DNA of 32,779 nt from positions 1-32,779 of the forward strand of contig NZ_CANLRP010000097.1 of assembly GCF_947493425.1 (NCBI RefSeq). The letters run 5' to 3'. The DNA comes from an uncultured Microscilla sp. (GTDB taxonomy: Bacteria > Bacteroidota > Bacteroidia > Cytophagales > Microscillaceae). Of the stretch, positions 17,166-26,729 are shown one piece after another (the stretch's first letter is position 1; every line of letters starts with the position of its first letter). A program made the translations under genes and the position numbers. The notes below the pieces were generated by a model, which saw only the letters and a list, made by a program, of their open reading frames with translations, was not told the origin of the DNA and did no database searches.

Positions 17166-17673
17166 CAAAACCATAGTAACCCAAGTAGTATACTTTGTAC
17201 TCTACATCATTTTACAGGTATTTTTTGCCAAAAACCTTGAGTTGTTTGATGTAGCTTTTTGCTTTGTATACATCAATTTTATTTTAAACCTGCCCCAGGA
17301 CACCAAACGTGATGTTTTGCTGTTTTCAGGTTTTTTGCTGGGCTTTATAGTCGACTCTTTTTACAACACCTGGGGTATTCATAGTGCTGCCTGTGTGCTC
17401 ATTGCCTTCATCCGCCCCTTTGTGCTAAAGGTAGTGACTCCAAAAAATGCAGGTGATGACAACGACCTGAAAGAACGAAGCCTGCTCAGGTTTAGTTTGT
17501 ATGCCATCATTCTTATTTTTATACACCATAGTATGATCTTTTTTATAGAGATTGCACATTTCAAATTGTTCTTCCATACATTGGTTAAAATATTTTTTAG
17601 CACAATTTTCACTTTTGTATTAAGCGTTATTATTCAGTACTTATCGCCTAAAAAAGCAACAAAACAAGCATGA
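17158..17673 (+). CDS. mreD: rod-shape-determining protein MreD
   Basis: This is a 171-residue inner-membrane protein with about five hydrophobic helices, the usual MreD size and topology. Sequence conservation in MreD is weak. The call rests on size, the LLGFIVDSFYNTWGIHSAACVLIAF segment (the typical G-x-x-x-D-x-x-x-x-x-x-G-x-H/n-a pattern) and its place between mreC and mrdA. It starts inside mreC (8-base overlap) and ends with ATGA, the A-T-G of which opens mrdA (4-base overlap). Confidence 0.92.
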   Translation: MNNKTIVTQVVYFVLYIILQVFFAKNLELFDVAFCFVYINFILNLPQDTKRDVLLFSGFLLGFIVDSFYNTWGIHSAACVLIAFIRPFVLKVVTPKNAGDDNDLKERSLLRFSLYAIILIFIHHSMIFFIEIAHFKLFFHTLVKIFFSTIFTFVLSVIIQYLSPKKATKQA

Positions 17674-19493
17674 ACGACAGTAGAAAATGGATTATATTGG
17701 GGCTGTTTACGGCTACCGGGCTTACCTTCCTTATCAAGCTGTTTATGATCCAGGTTTTGGTAAGCGACTATAAAATAAAAGCCGAAAGTAATGCCATACG
17801 TTCTATAAAAATATACCCACACCGAGGACTCATTTATGACAGAAAGGGTAAACTGTTGGCTTTCAATACGCCTGTATATGACCTGATGGTAGACCTTAAA
17901 AAAGTAAAAATAAAAGATACCCTTGCCTTTTGTAACTTTTTGAGTATTACCAAAGCCCAATTTGACAAAAACATGAAGCGGGTAAAGGTACGTGGCAAGC
18001 AACCCAAGGCTTTTTTGAAACAGATTTCCCGTAAGGACTTTGCTAAAATACAGGACAAACTCATTGACTACCCTGGTTTTTATGCCGAATCTAAAATTGT
18101 ACGTGCTTATCCTCATAAAAGCCTGGCAAATGCCCTCGGATATATCGGAGAAATAAGTAAAAAACAGTTAAAGAAAGAAAAAGACACGGCTAATTATTAC
18201 CAACAAGGCGACTACATTGGTATTAGTGGGCTGGAGGCTGCTTATGAAAAGTATTTGCGTGGACGACGTGGGGTAAAAATGGTGTACGAAGACGCTCGAG
18301 GAAATAAAAAAGGCGCATATAAAGGAGGAAAATATGACACCGCCTCGGTAGCAGGCAAAGATTTGGTATCAAGCATTGATCTTGCCCTGCAAAAATACGG
18401 CGAACAACTTATGCGCAACAAACGGGGAGCTATAGTAGCTATAGAACCTGCTACTGGTGAGGTTTTAACTATGATTTCGGCGCCTTCGTATGATCCTAAC
18501 CTTTTGACAGGACGTGAGTTTTCAAAAAACTTTGGTCCCTTGTTGCTCAACAAAACCAAGCCTTTGTATAACCGTGCCATTCGGTCTAAGTACCCTCCAG
18601 GTTCTACTTTTAAGACAGTGCAGGCGTTGATTGGTCAAGAAGAAAATGTAATTTCATCACAAACGGTATTTCCCTGCAACAAAAGCCTGGTAAAATGTCA
18701 CTGGCACCCCACAGTAGACCTGCAGCGCTCGATCCAACACTCTTGCAACCCTTATTATTTCAATGTGTTCCGACGCATTATTTACCAAAACAAACTGGTT
18801 GACAGTACTGGCGGGGTATCTAAAGGAAGTGATGGTAAAATTGGCTATGAAAAATGGCGGCAACACCTTTTGAGCTTTGGCTTGGGAGCCAAAACAGGCA
18901 TTGACCTTAACAACGAAAAAGGGGGCAATGTACCATCGCTCTCGTTTTATAACCGAAAGTTTGGCGAAGGTAAATGGAAGTTTTCTAACATTTACTCTTT
19001 GAGTATTGGCCAGGGTGAGCTAGGAGTTACACCACTACAGATGGCAAATATTTCGGCCATTATAGCCAATCGGGGGTATTATTACACGCCACACCTCATC
19101 AAGGGGATAGGCAAAAACAAGAAAAAATTGCCTGAGTTTACCAAACGCCATAAGGTAACCATTGATCCTCAGTACTTTAAACTTATTATAGACGGTATGG
19201 AGGGGGCAGTAAAAGCAGGTACAGTAGCTGGTTATGCCATTATGCCCGACATTACCATCTGTGGCAAAACTGGTACTGCGCAAAACCCACACGGAGAAGA
19301 TCACTCGGTATTTATAGCATTTGCTCCTAAAGAAAATCCTAAAATAGCCATTGCAGTATATGTAGAAAATGCCGGATTTGGGGGAACTTGGGCGGCTCCT
19401 ATTGCTACCCTCATGATTGCCCGCTATCTAAAGGGGAAAACATTGCGCCCCAGCACAGAAAAAATGGTCATAGAAAAAAGCTTTATCAATTGA
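17670..19493 (+). CDS. mrdA: penicillin-binding protein 2, elongation transpeptidase
   Basis: PBP2 is a class B PBP that crosslinks lateral-wall peptidoglycan together with RodA. It has 607 residues. A membrane helix lies at about 8-30, then the pedestal domain with the HRGLIYDRKG and GLEAAYEKYLRG signatures. The transpeptidase domain follows. The three active-site motifs are S312-T-F-K315 in PPGSTFK, S358-C-N360, and K533-T-G535 in GKTGTAQNP, all intact. PBP2-specific ALGYIGEI and SIGQGELGVTPLQMAN are present. It overlaps mreD by 4 bases, and its stop TGA overlaps the TTG start of rodA. Confidence 0.96.
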   Translation: MNDSRKWIILGLFTATGLTFLIKLFMIQVLVSDYKIKAESNAIRSIKIYPHRGLIYDRKGKLLAFNTPVYDLMVDLKKVKIKDTLAFCNFLSITKAQFDKNMKRVKVRGKQPKAFLKQISRKDFAKIQDKLIDYPGFYAESKIVRAYPHKSLANALGYIGEISKKQLKKEKDTANYYQQGDYIGISGLEAAYEKYLRGRRGVKMVYEDARGNKKGAYKGGKYDTASVAGKDLVSSIDLALQKYGEQLMRNKRGAIVAIEPATGEVLTMISAPSYDPNLLTGREFSKNFGPLLLNKTKPLYNRAIRSKYPPGSTFKTVQALIGQEENVISSQTVFPCNKSLVKCHWHPTVDLQRSIQHSCNPYYFNVFRRIIYQNKLVDSTGGVSKGSDGKIGYEKWRQHLLSFGLGAKTGIDLNNEKGGNVPSLSFYNRKFGEGKWKFSNIYSLSIGQGELGVTPLQMANISAIIANRGYYYTPHLIKGIGKNKKKLPEFTKRHKVTIDPQYFKLIIDGMEGAVKAGTVAGYAIMPDITICGKTGTAQNPHGEDHSVFIAFAPKENPKIAIAVYVENAGFGGTWAAPIATLMIARYLKGKTLRPSTEKMVIEKSFIN

Positions 19494-20854
19494 ACACACA
19501 GGATAAAAAAAACGGGCTCAACTTCGACGGGATGGCAGTATTGCTATACCTGGCATTGGTATGTGTGGGCATTGTCAATATTTTTGCAGCCGTATACAAA
19601 CCAGAAATACACCAGGGTTTTTTCGACTTTTCGCTCAGGTCAACCAAGCAAATGATGTGGTTTGGTTTGGCGGTGATCCTGATTGTAGTCATTATAGTGG
19701 TAGACATGCGCTTTTTCGAAGCATTTGCCTACCCTATATACATTACCCTCATATCGGCACTGGTGCTGGTCTTATTGGTAGGTTCTACCATCAATGGTTC
19801 TAAGTCTTGGTTTATGATAGGCGGAGTAGGTTTACAGCCCGCTGAGTTTGCTAAGTTTGCTACGGCACTGGCACTGGCGCGTTTTCTGCAAGTGCCACGC
19901 CCCCAAAGTTTGGGATTTTTTGGCAGAATTACCTGGTTTTTTTCTGAGCAAGTATTTGGTTTATCACGCATTGGGTTGGGTATTCCACGCAAGGCGCTCG
20001 AAAAGCTAGACACGTATGTAATAGCTGGATTTATTATCGCTATTCCGGCAGTATTGATCATCATTCAGGGCGATACGGGTTCAGCCATGGTCTTTGCTTC
20101 GTTTGCCTTTGTGCTATACCGCGAAAAAATTATTCCTCACTGGTTGCTCTTGGGGGGGTTCTCGGTGGTTACTTTGTTTTTCTTAACCCTTATTTTAGGG
20201 GTTTGGAACCTTGCCGTTGGCATCGCCATTATGACTGTCATCACTTTGCTTTTGTTTACTGAATCTAAACAACGTACAGTCATTATCATGAGTGCGGTGT
20301 TGGTATTTGGTTACATATTTAGCGTAAGCTATATAGTTAATGATGTGCTCAAAAAATACCAACGAGAACGAATCATAGTATTGATTAAACCAGAAAAAGC
20401 GTCTAAACGGGCACGTTGGAATGTAGACCAATCAAAAATTGCCATTGGTTCAGGGGGTTTTTTTGGCAAAGGGTTTAGACAAGGTACCCAAACCAAACTA
20501 GGGTATGTGCCTGAACAAAGTACTGACTTTATTTTTTGTACCATTGGCGAAGAACGTGGCTGGATAGGAAGCCTGGTAGTGATTTCGCTATATCTCTTGC
20601 TTATGGCAAGGCTCATAGCCATTGCTGAAAGGCAAAAAGACACTTTTGTGCGAGTCTATGGCTATTCGGTGGCTTCTATCATATTTTTTCATTTTGCCAT
20701 CAATATAGGTATGACTATAGGGCTGTTTCCGGTGGTAGGCATTCCCTTGCCACTCATCAGCTACGGAGGCTCCTCTATGTGGTCTTTTTCTATTTTGATA
20801 TTTATTCTACTCAAGCTCGACGCTCACCGCAAGCAAATACTGGCAAGACAGTAA
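19490..20854 (+). CDS. rodA: peptidoglycan glycosyltransferase RodA
   Basis: RodA is a SEDS-family polymerase that makes glycan strands for PBP2 to crosslink. From TTG at 19490 it has 454 residues and about ten membrane helices. Family features include GSTINGSKSWFMIGGVGLQPAEFAKFATALALA (with the catalytic-loop type WF and PAEFAK), QGDTGSAMV, GFRQGTQTKLGYVPEQSTDFIF and the FPVVGIPLPLISYGGSS end. The longer frame from 19388 reads through PBP2 in another frame and is not real. An ATG at 19532 would cut off residues that align with the normal RodA N-terminus. TTG overlapping the mrdA stop as TTGA fits the tight operon. Confidence 0.94.
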   Translation: MNTQDKKNGLNFDGMAVLLYLALVCVGIVNIFAAVYKPEIHQGFFDFSLRSTKQMMWFGLAVILIVVIIVVDMRFFEAFAYPIYITLISALVLVLLVGSTINGSKSWFMIGGVGLQPAEFAKFATALALARFLQVPRPQSLGFFGRITWFFSEQVFGLSRIGLGIPRKALEKLDTYVIAGFIIAIPAVLIIIQGDTGSAMVFASFAFVLYREKIIPHWLLLGGFSVVTLFFLTLILGVWNLAVGIAIMTVITLLLFTESKQRTVIIMSAVLVFGYIFSVSYIVNDVLKKYQRERIIVLIKPEKASKRARWNVDQSKIAIGSGGFFGKGFRQGTQTKLGYVPEQSTDFIFCTIGEERGWIGSLVVISLYLLLMARLIAIAERQKDTFVRVYGYSVASIIFFHFAINIGMTIGLFPVVGIPLPLISYGGSSMWSFSILIFILLKLDAHRKQILARQ

Positions 20855-20890
20855 AAAGCATCTCTACATTTTTTAGAAATAAATTCGCAC

Positions 20891-20927
20891 AACAGGGAAT
20901 GAATGTTTATATTCATTCCCTGTTTTT
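20891..20927 (+). terminator. intrinsic terminator after rodA
   Basis: AACAGGGAATGAAT (20891-20904) pairs perfectly over 14 bp with ATTCATTCCCTGTT (20911-20924) around the loop GTTTAT. A T run (20922-20927, partly in the stem) follows. It lies 37 bases after the rodA stop and separates the mre operon from the hydrolase gene. Confidence 0.85.
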
Positions 20928-20949
20928 ATGCTGAGAAGTTTCTGAAAAA

Positions 20950-21963
20950 ATGATAAAACGTATTTTTAAATGGTTAGGCATTCTTTTGTTGGTATTGGCA
21001 ATTGTATACCTGTTAGGGCCTACTCCTCCCTCTCCTGTGCTTGACACTACTTTGCCTAAAGTAACCAACAACCTGACACAACTTGAGCAAGAGGTAATCG
21101 TCAAAGAAAAAAAAGTAAAAGACCTAAGACCAGATAACGAAGCACGCATTGTGTGGGCTGACTCAGCTAAAAAACAAAAAACACCTTACGCTTTAGTATA
21201 TTTGCATGGTTTTTCGGCTACTTGGGCTGAAGGCGAACCTGTACACCGCAATTTTGCCCGACGTTATGGATGTAACCTGTACCTGGCACGACTTGCCAAA
21301 CATGGCATTGGCAATCAGGAAGCATTTGAAAACCTCACGGTAGACCAATTATTGACTTCAGCTAAAGAGGCATTGGCCATTGCCCAGCGATTGGGCGAGC
21401 AGGTCATCATAATGGCTACCTCTACCGGGGCAACTTTAGGGCTATACCTGGCAGCCCACCACCCCAAACTTGCCGGTATTATTTTATACTCTCCGCTTAT
21501 AGACTTTTACTCTCCTGCACTTTATTTGCTCAATAAGCCGTGGGGCTTGCAAGTGGCTCGGTTGGTGTTTGATAGCAAATATTACGATTTTACCGGAGAA
21601 AGTAACCAAAAAAAGCGACAATACTGGACTACCCGCTACCGCTTTGAGGGTACTGTGGCACTTAAATCGCTGGTAGCAAATACTATGGACAATGGGCTGT
21701 TTGCCAAAATCAAACAACCTTTGTTTTTGGGGTATTATTACAAAGATGAAACACACCAAGACAAGGTTGTTTCGGTAAAAGCAATGAAACAAATGTATAC
21801 ACAACTAGGTACTCCTTCATATCAAAAAAGACAAGTGGCGTTTCCCAACGTGGGCTCTCACGTCATTGCCTCTTATATTACCAGCAAAAACTATCAAAGG
21901 GTTGCTCAAAAAACCTTTGAGTTTGCCGAAGAGGTGCTTAAGTTGAAGCCTGTAGAAAAATAA
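20950..21963 (+). CDS. membrane-anchored alpha/beta hydrolase
   Basis: This is a 337-residue alpha/beta-hydrolase. Residues 8-23 form an N-terminal signal anchor, so the enzyme probably faces the periplasm. Y-L-H86-G87-F is the oxyanion-hole HG motif. The nucleophile elbow reads A-T-S158-T-G, with threonine instead of the first glycine of GxSxG. A catalytic Asp probably lies in YKDETHQDKVVS, and the His lies in NVGSHVIASY. The layout resembles monoglyceride-lipase or carboxylesterase-like proteins; the substrate is unknown. The gene starts 26 bases after the rodA terminator and stands alone. A short CCTGTATACAGG palindrome (21966-21977) follows the stop. Confidence 0.82.
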   Translation: MIKRIFKWLGILLLVLAIVYLLGPTPPSPVLDTTLPKVTNNLTQLEQEVIVKEKKVKDLRPDNEARIVWADSAKKQKTPYALVYLHGFSATWAEGEPVHRNFARRYGCNLYLARLAKHGIGNQEAFENLTVDQLLTSAKEALAIAQRLGEQVIIMATSTGATLGLYLAAHHPKLAGIILYSPLIDFYSPALYLLNKPWGLQVARLVFDSKYYDFTGESNQKKRQYWTTRYRFEGTVALKSLVANTMDNGLFAKIKQPLFLGYYYKDETHQDKVVSVKAMKQMYTQLGTPSYQKRQVAFPNVGSHVIASYITSKNYQRVAQKTFEFAEEVLKLKPVEK

Positions 21964-22121
21964 TGCCTGTATACAGGGTTTGACCGCAATATTCGTTAAT
22001 AATTCAGACAGAAGACAATCAATAATTATATATACCTAAAATATCTAATCAATTAAATCTTATCAGGCATTCAATGCCAACAGCTTTGAATGACAGGGTT
22101 ACTTAACTAATTAAAAATACA

Positions 22122-25100
22122 ATGAATTTGAGAAAACTATTACATCAACATGCACAACAAAAATACAAGCATATAGGCTTCGCTGGTTTTGGCTGGTGGT
22201 TGGTGTGCCTGGCTATTTTTATGGGTCATTGGGTGCAAGCTCAGCCTACCCAGCCTTGGGAACAGGTGTTTCGTAAAACTGAGCGTTTGTACAAAAAGGG
22301 GCGTTATAAAAAAGCGTTGCGTAAACACAAAAAACAAAAGAAAAAACTCACCAACGAAGTGCTACAAGCCTGGGGAAAAATTCAGGAGGCAAAGAGCCGG
22401 GAGGCTTTGGGGCACTTTGACAAAATGAATCAACTGTTGAATGAAGGGCTGTCTGCATTGCAAACCATCAAAAGCAGTGACTTTAAAAGCTACCTTGTGG
22501 GCACCTATAAAGCTGCAGATGTATACCTGGAGTATGGTTATTACTCAAAAGCCCGCAAGCTATTAGAAGACGCTAAGCAAAACTGGTTGTCACAACCCAC
22601 TGGTGACGGTACTGCCAAAGATTCGGTAGGACTAACCGAAGTAAATCATCGCCTGGCAGTCACTTATATCCATATTGGCAAACTCAAAGATGCTGGTCAA
22701 TTGCTGGATCAGGCGCTTCCTTTTTGGCAAAACCTGATTGCTAAGCCAGTAGCTAACAAGTGGGTACGTAGGTATTACCGACACCAGTACGTAAAGTTGC
22801 TGATTGCCCAAAGTATGCTCATGACCGACAAGGGGGAGTATGAAAAAGCTGCCAAGTTTTTGTTGGCAAAACGCAGGAAAGTAAGAAAGCTAATTTGGAA
22901 AAAAAGCCAAACTTATGGATTGTACCTTAAACAAATTGCCGATAACTATGCCAACGATGAACGCTATGCCCGCTCGATGCGCTGGTACAAAAAAGCCCTG
23001 AAAATAGCCAAGCCTAATTTATTTTTGACCAGAGGGTACATTAAGTCAAGTAAAACTTATTTGTCGGTGTATGATCAAACTATTCGAATGTACTTTGAAA
23101 ACCGACACCCTATCAAGGCCAACCTACAGCAAGAATACCGCGACAAAATTATGTATGCATTTTATAGAGGCAAAAACATACACCGCCTGCGTGGGGAGTT
23201 TTTACGCGCCGAACGCTCTAAACATTATAATCGAGGTAGCCGACGAACCAAAAGAAGGTTTGATGAATTGCAACAGACTGATAGTACCTTGTTGCCCGTG
23301 TATCATCCCCTAAGGGTGCGGTTGGTAGAAGATCTGTACGACTTGCATATGTACAAAGAAGCTAACCTGATACAGGCCGAAAAAGATATTAATCATTTGC
23401 TTAAGCTACAAAAAGAGCTGATGGGTGAAGATGCCCCCAAATATGAGTTGTATAAGCTCAAATGGGCAAATTATTACCTACTACACGCAGATGATTTGAG
23501 CAATGCTGAAAAAGTCTTCGCCGAGAAAAAATACCAAACCTATTTGGATGAGCTCACCAAAACCCACAAAGACTACATTCCCATACAAAACTATATTGCT
23601 ACCTATCATGATGTAAAAGAGGAGTATAAAAAAGCATTGGCGATTTTAGAAAATAACGTAAAAATACAGACAGAGAAGTTGGGGGCTGAAGACCGTGAAA
23701 CCGGAAAACAACTCGCCAAACTCGCCGAAATGCAAATAAAGGTGGGGGATTATAAAAATGCGGAGAAAAACATAGAAGAGTCTATGGGTATTATCAGGTC
23801 AAAAATTCGCCGACGTTCGTTTGAGTATGCCGATGCATTGAGCACCGCCGCCCGTTTGTATGGCATTATTGGACAATATTATACCGCCGAACGTTTGCTA
23901 AGGCGAGCCCGCCGAATTTACTGGGGAATGCGCGCGCGCGACATTTCGCAACAATCGAAGTCGGTAGAAAATCTTGCTTTTTTGTACATAAGAATTGGCG
24001 AATACGCCGAAACTGAAGAGTTGCTCAATGAAGCAATTGAACAAAAAGAAGCCAAATATGGCAAAGAAAGCCGTAAGTTGGTCAATTTGCTCAACCAACT
24101 GAGTCAGTTGTACCTCATCACGGGCAAATATGCCGAAGCAGAAAAGCTTGCCGTGCGTGCATCTGAAATATCTAAAAAGGTATATGGACATACTACCATT
24201 CGTTATGCCGAAAGTATTGGGTTGCTAGGCTCGTTGTATTTGTCTATTGGCGACTACCAAAAGGCTGAAGAAAGTATTAAAGAGGTCATGGATATACGCA
24301 AAGCTAAACTAGGCGAAAACCACATTACAATGGCAGAAGCATATACTACCCTTGCCTTGGTGAAATTTAACCGGGGCGACCGGGATACTACCGAGGTAAA
24401 GCCTTTGCTGGAGAAGTCGCTTACTATTTATAAAACTACTTTTGGCGATCAACATCCTTTGTATGCTGAAGCGCTCAAAAACATGGCATATTATCACATA
24501 GACAAAAACCAATATGAGACTGCTTTTGCCCAATTGAATCAGGCAGACGATATTTGGCTCGATGCTTTTGGCAAAGAAAACGTAAACTCGGCAAGAGTGG
24601 CAATGCTTCGTGGTGATTTATACGCCAAAACTAAAAACTTTAGAAAAGCCAAAGCAGAATATCAGCGGGCACGCAAAATGTATAAAAAGGTGTTTAATGA
24701 TGAACACCCTGAATATGTGCGTTCGTTGAGCAAAATAGGCAAGGTGGAGTTTGTAAGGGGGAGGTATCGCCAATCAAACAAAATTTTAGAGCAGGCAACC
24801 GATCAATACCTCGAATATATCAAAACTTACTTTCCAGTGTTGAGCGAAGGTGAAAAAGCCAAATACTGGGGACTGATACGGGCTGACTTTGAGTTTTATA
24901 ATACGCTTGCTGTCAAACAGGCACACCGCAAAAGCCGACGCAAAAAGCTGTTAAGTAAAATGTATAACCATGCGCTGGCTACCAAAGCGCTGTTGTTGAG
25001 TTCATCAAGAAAAGTACGTAATCGTATTTTGAATAGTGGCGACCAACAACTGATAGATTTGTACAAGCAATGGGTAGATCGTAAGGAATTTTTGACTAGT

Positions 25101-26444
25101 ATATTGTCGCTGAACGAAGACAAATTAAAAGAAAGCAATATCAAGCCTCGTAAAATTGAAAAGGAAATTGAGCAACTTGAAAAAAAACTCAACAAAAAAT
25201 CAAACCTGTTTGCCAAAGGGTTTGAAAAGAAAAACTATACCTGGAAAGATGTACAAAAAACATTGAAAGATGGAGAGGCAGCAATAGAAGTTATCCGTTA
25301 CCGGGAATACAATCAAGGGTTTACCGATTCGGTACGTTACGCGGCACTTATTGTAACCAAGAAGAGTAAGCGAAGCCCACAGCTGGTATTGCTAAGCAAT
25401 GGTAATCAACTAGAAAACCGTTACTTGAGGTATTATAGAAACAGTACCCGTTTTCGTCGTAAAGACCGCTATTCTTATAAAAACTACTGGTTGCCCATAG
25501 ACAAAGCGCTGGCAGGAATCAATAGGGTATACTTGTCGCCCGATGGTGCCTACAACCAAGTAAATGTATCTTCGATGCGTATAGCTGATACTACTTATGT
25601 GATAGATAAAACCAATGTAGTATTGGTGAGCAATACTAAAGATTTGGTGATAAACCAGCAAAATAAGCTGGCAAAAGCCAACGACAAACCTGCCGATATA
25701 AACAACCGGGCAGTATTATTTGGTAATCCGGTATTTTACAGCAACGACAAGATCTTAAAAATAGCTCGCTCGGCAAGCAAGAGAGGAGAAATCGGATTTA
25801 TTAGTCGACTACCTGGTACTGAGAAAGAAATAAGCGAGGTAAACAAGTTGTTGCGCCAAAAGGGGTGGAAAACCCAGGTGTTTACTAACAATGTGGCTGA
25901 AGAGATCAACATAAGAGGCCTGCAAAATCCCAGGGTATTTCATGTGGCAACCCACGGTTTTTTTGTCAGTCACAAAAAAGATGACACTCCAGGGTCAGGA
26001 GGGTTAAGAAGCAATCAGATAACCAATGGACCTTTGCATCGTTCGGGTTTGCTTACCCACGGAGCGGGCGATTTGTTGGCAAAAACAAACAATTTTTACA
26101 GTAGCGATGGTATTTTGACAGCTTATGAAGCCATGAACCTCAATTTTGACAATACCGAATTGGTGGTGTTGTCAGCGTGTGAAACCGGGCTAGGCGAAGT
26201 TCAGATAGGCGAAGGAGTGTTTGGGTTGCAACGTTCGTTTTTGGTAGCAGGTGCCGATGTGTTGATCATGAGTTTGTTTAAAGTATCGGATGATGCTACC
26301 CAAAAGCTGATGAGTAAGTTTTATAAAAAATGGTTGGCCACTGGCAACAAGCGCCAGGCTTTTGTTGAAGCCCAAAAAGAGATCAAAGCAGAATACAAAG
26401 ATCCTATATACTGGGGAGCTTTCAATATGATGGGCATTGATTAA
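22122..26444 (+). CDS. exported TPR-CHAT domain protein (putative caspase-like protease)
   Basis: The product is a 1440-residue protein. Residues about 22-42 form a hydrophobic segment (GFGWWLVCLAIFMGHWVQA) ending in an AQ site, consistent with a signal peptide behind an unusually long N-region. Residues about 50-900 are helical and contain many tetratricopeptide repeats; NL/YAEAEKL-type units with 42-residue spacing are clear at about 530-800. A helical linker with a coiled coil (about 1000-1040) follows. The C-terminal 350 residues are a CHAT domain. Catalytic residues are H1278 in HVATHG and C1353 in LSACETG. The final domain also has GVFGLQRSFLVAGADVLIMSLF and a WGAFNMMG end, as in the family. 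CHAT is related to caspases and separase. The target is unknown, and no gasdermin or other partner gene adjoins it. Confidence 0.9.
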   Translation: MNLRKLLHQHAQQKYKHIGFAGFGWWLVCLAIFMGHWVQAQPTQPWEQVFRKTERLYKKGRYKKALRKHKKQKKKLTNEVLQAWGKIQEAKSREALGHFDKMNQLLNEGLSALQTIKSSDFKSYLVGTYKAADVYLEYGYYSKARKLLEDAKQNWLSQPTGDGTAKDSVGLTEVNHRLAVTYIHIGKLKDAGQLLDQALPFWQNLIAKPVANKWVRRYYRHQYVKLLIAQSMLMTDKGEYEKAAKFLLAKRRKVRKLIWKKSQTYGLYLKQIADNYANDERYARSMRWYKKALKIAKPNLFLTRGYIKSSKTYLSVYDQTIRMYFENRHPIKANLQQEYRDKIMYAFYRGKNIHRLRGEFLRAERSKHYNRGSRRTKRRFDELQQTDSTLLPVYHPLRVRLVEDLYDLHMYKEANLIQAEKDINHLLKLQKELMGEDAPKYELYKLKWANYYLLHADDLSNAEKVFAEKKYQTYLDELTKTHKDYIPIQNYIATYHDVKEEYKKALAILENNVKIQTEKLGAEDRETGKQLAKLAEMQIKVGDYKNAEKNIEESMGIIRSKIRRRSFEYADALSTAARLYGIIGQYYTAERLLRRARRIYWGMRARDISQQSKSVENLAFLYIRIGEYAETEELLNEAIEQKEAKYGKESRKLVNLLNQLSQLYLITGKYAEAEKLAVRASEISKKVYGHTTIRYAESIGLLGSLYLSIGDYQKAEESIKEVMDIRKAKLGENHITMAEAYTTLALVKFNRGDRDTTEVKPLLEKSLTIYKTTFGDQHPLYAEALKNMAYYHIDKNQYETAFAQLNQADDIWLDAFGKENVNSARVAMLRGDLYAKTKNFRKAKAEYQRARKMYKKVFNDEHPEYVRSLSKIGKVEFVRGRYRQSNKILEQATDQYLEYIKTYFPVLSEGEKAKYWGLIRADFEFYNTLAVKQAHRKSRRKKLLSKMYNHALATKALLLSSSRKVRNRILNSGDQQLIDLYKQWVDRKEFLTSILSLNEDKLKESNIKPRKIEKEIEQLEKKLNKKSNLFAKGFEKKNYTWKDVQKTLKDGEAAIEVIRYREYNQGFTDSVRYAALIVTKKSKRSPQLVLLSNGNQLENRYLRYYRNSTRFRRKDRYSYKNYWLPIDKALAGINRVYLSPDGAYNQVNVSSMRIADTTYVIDKTNVVLVSNTKDLVINQQNKLAKANDKPADINNRAVLFGNPVFYSNDKILKIARSASKRGEIGFISRLPGTEKEISEVNKLLRQKGWKTQVFTNNVAEEINIRGLQNPRVFHVATHGFFVSHKKDDTPGSGGLRSNQITNGPLHRSGLLTHGAGDLLAKTNNFYSSDGILTAYEAMNLNFDNTELVVLSACETGLGEVQIGEGVFGLQRSFLVAGADVLIMSLFKVSDDATQKLMSKFYKKWLATGNKRQAFVEAQKEIKAEYKDPIYWGAFNMMGID

Positions 26445-26469
26445 AAAAACACTTAAACTTGAACGCAAG

Positions 26470-26502
26470 GGCAGTTACTCAAAAGAAGTGACTGCCTTTT
26501 TT
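26470..26502 (+). terminator. intrinsic terminator after the TPR-CHAT gene
   Basis: GGCAGTTACT (26470-26479) pairs with AGTGACTGCC (26487-26496), 10 bp with one T-G wobble. The loop is 7 nt and a six-T run (26497-26502) follows. It lies 26 bases after the stop codon. Confidence 0.8.
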
Positions 26503-26729
26503 ATGTTTTTTTCCACCATAAGTAAAGCGGAAAAAATAAGATGTGCCAATAAAACAAAATATTTGTTGAGTGGGCGAATCAAAAACCGAGGCTACAGTTT
26601 TACTGTGCCAAGCTCTGCTTTAGCTAAACCTTTGCATAGCCCAAGCTATGGAACTGTTTTTTGAGGAAGTTCACTCGGCAAAGATACCGTTTTATGGCTC
26701 AGATTATTTTTGTAGGTTTACTAACTACC

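Noticed and set aside
22122..26444. TPR-CHAT as part of a type III-E CRISPR or bacterial gasdermin defence system
   Set aside because: No repeats-spacers, gRAMP/Cas7-11, gasdermin or defence gene in the neighbourhood, and the protein has a signal-like N-terminus.
26507..26536. TTTTTTCC/GGAAAAAA hairpin after the TPR-CHAT terminator
   Set aside because: Simple A/T-run pairing without a following T run on either strand; likely composition.
26635..26650. CATAGC-CCAA-GCTATG hairpin as a further copy of the repeat core
   Set aside because: The 6-bp stem resembles the core but the flanks do not match any of the four elements; could be coincidence.
26437..26664. 75-codon ORF after the TPR-CHAT gene
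   Set aside because: It reads through the terminator hairpin; only AT-rich chance sequence.
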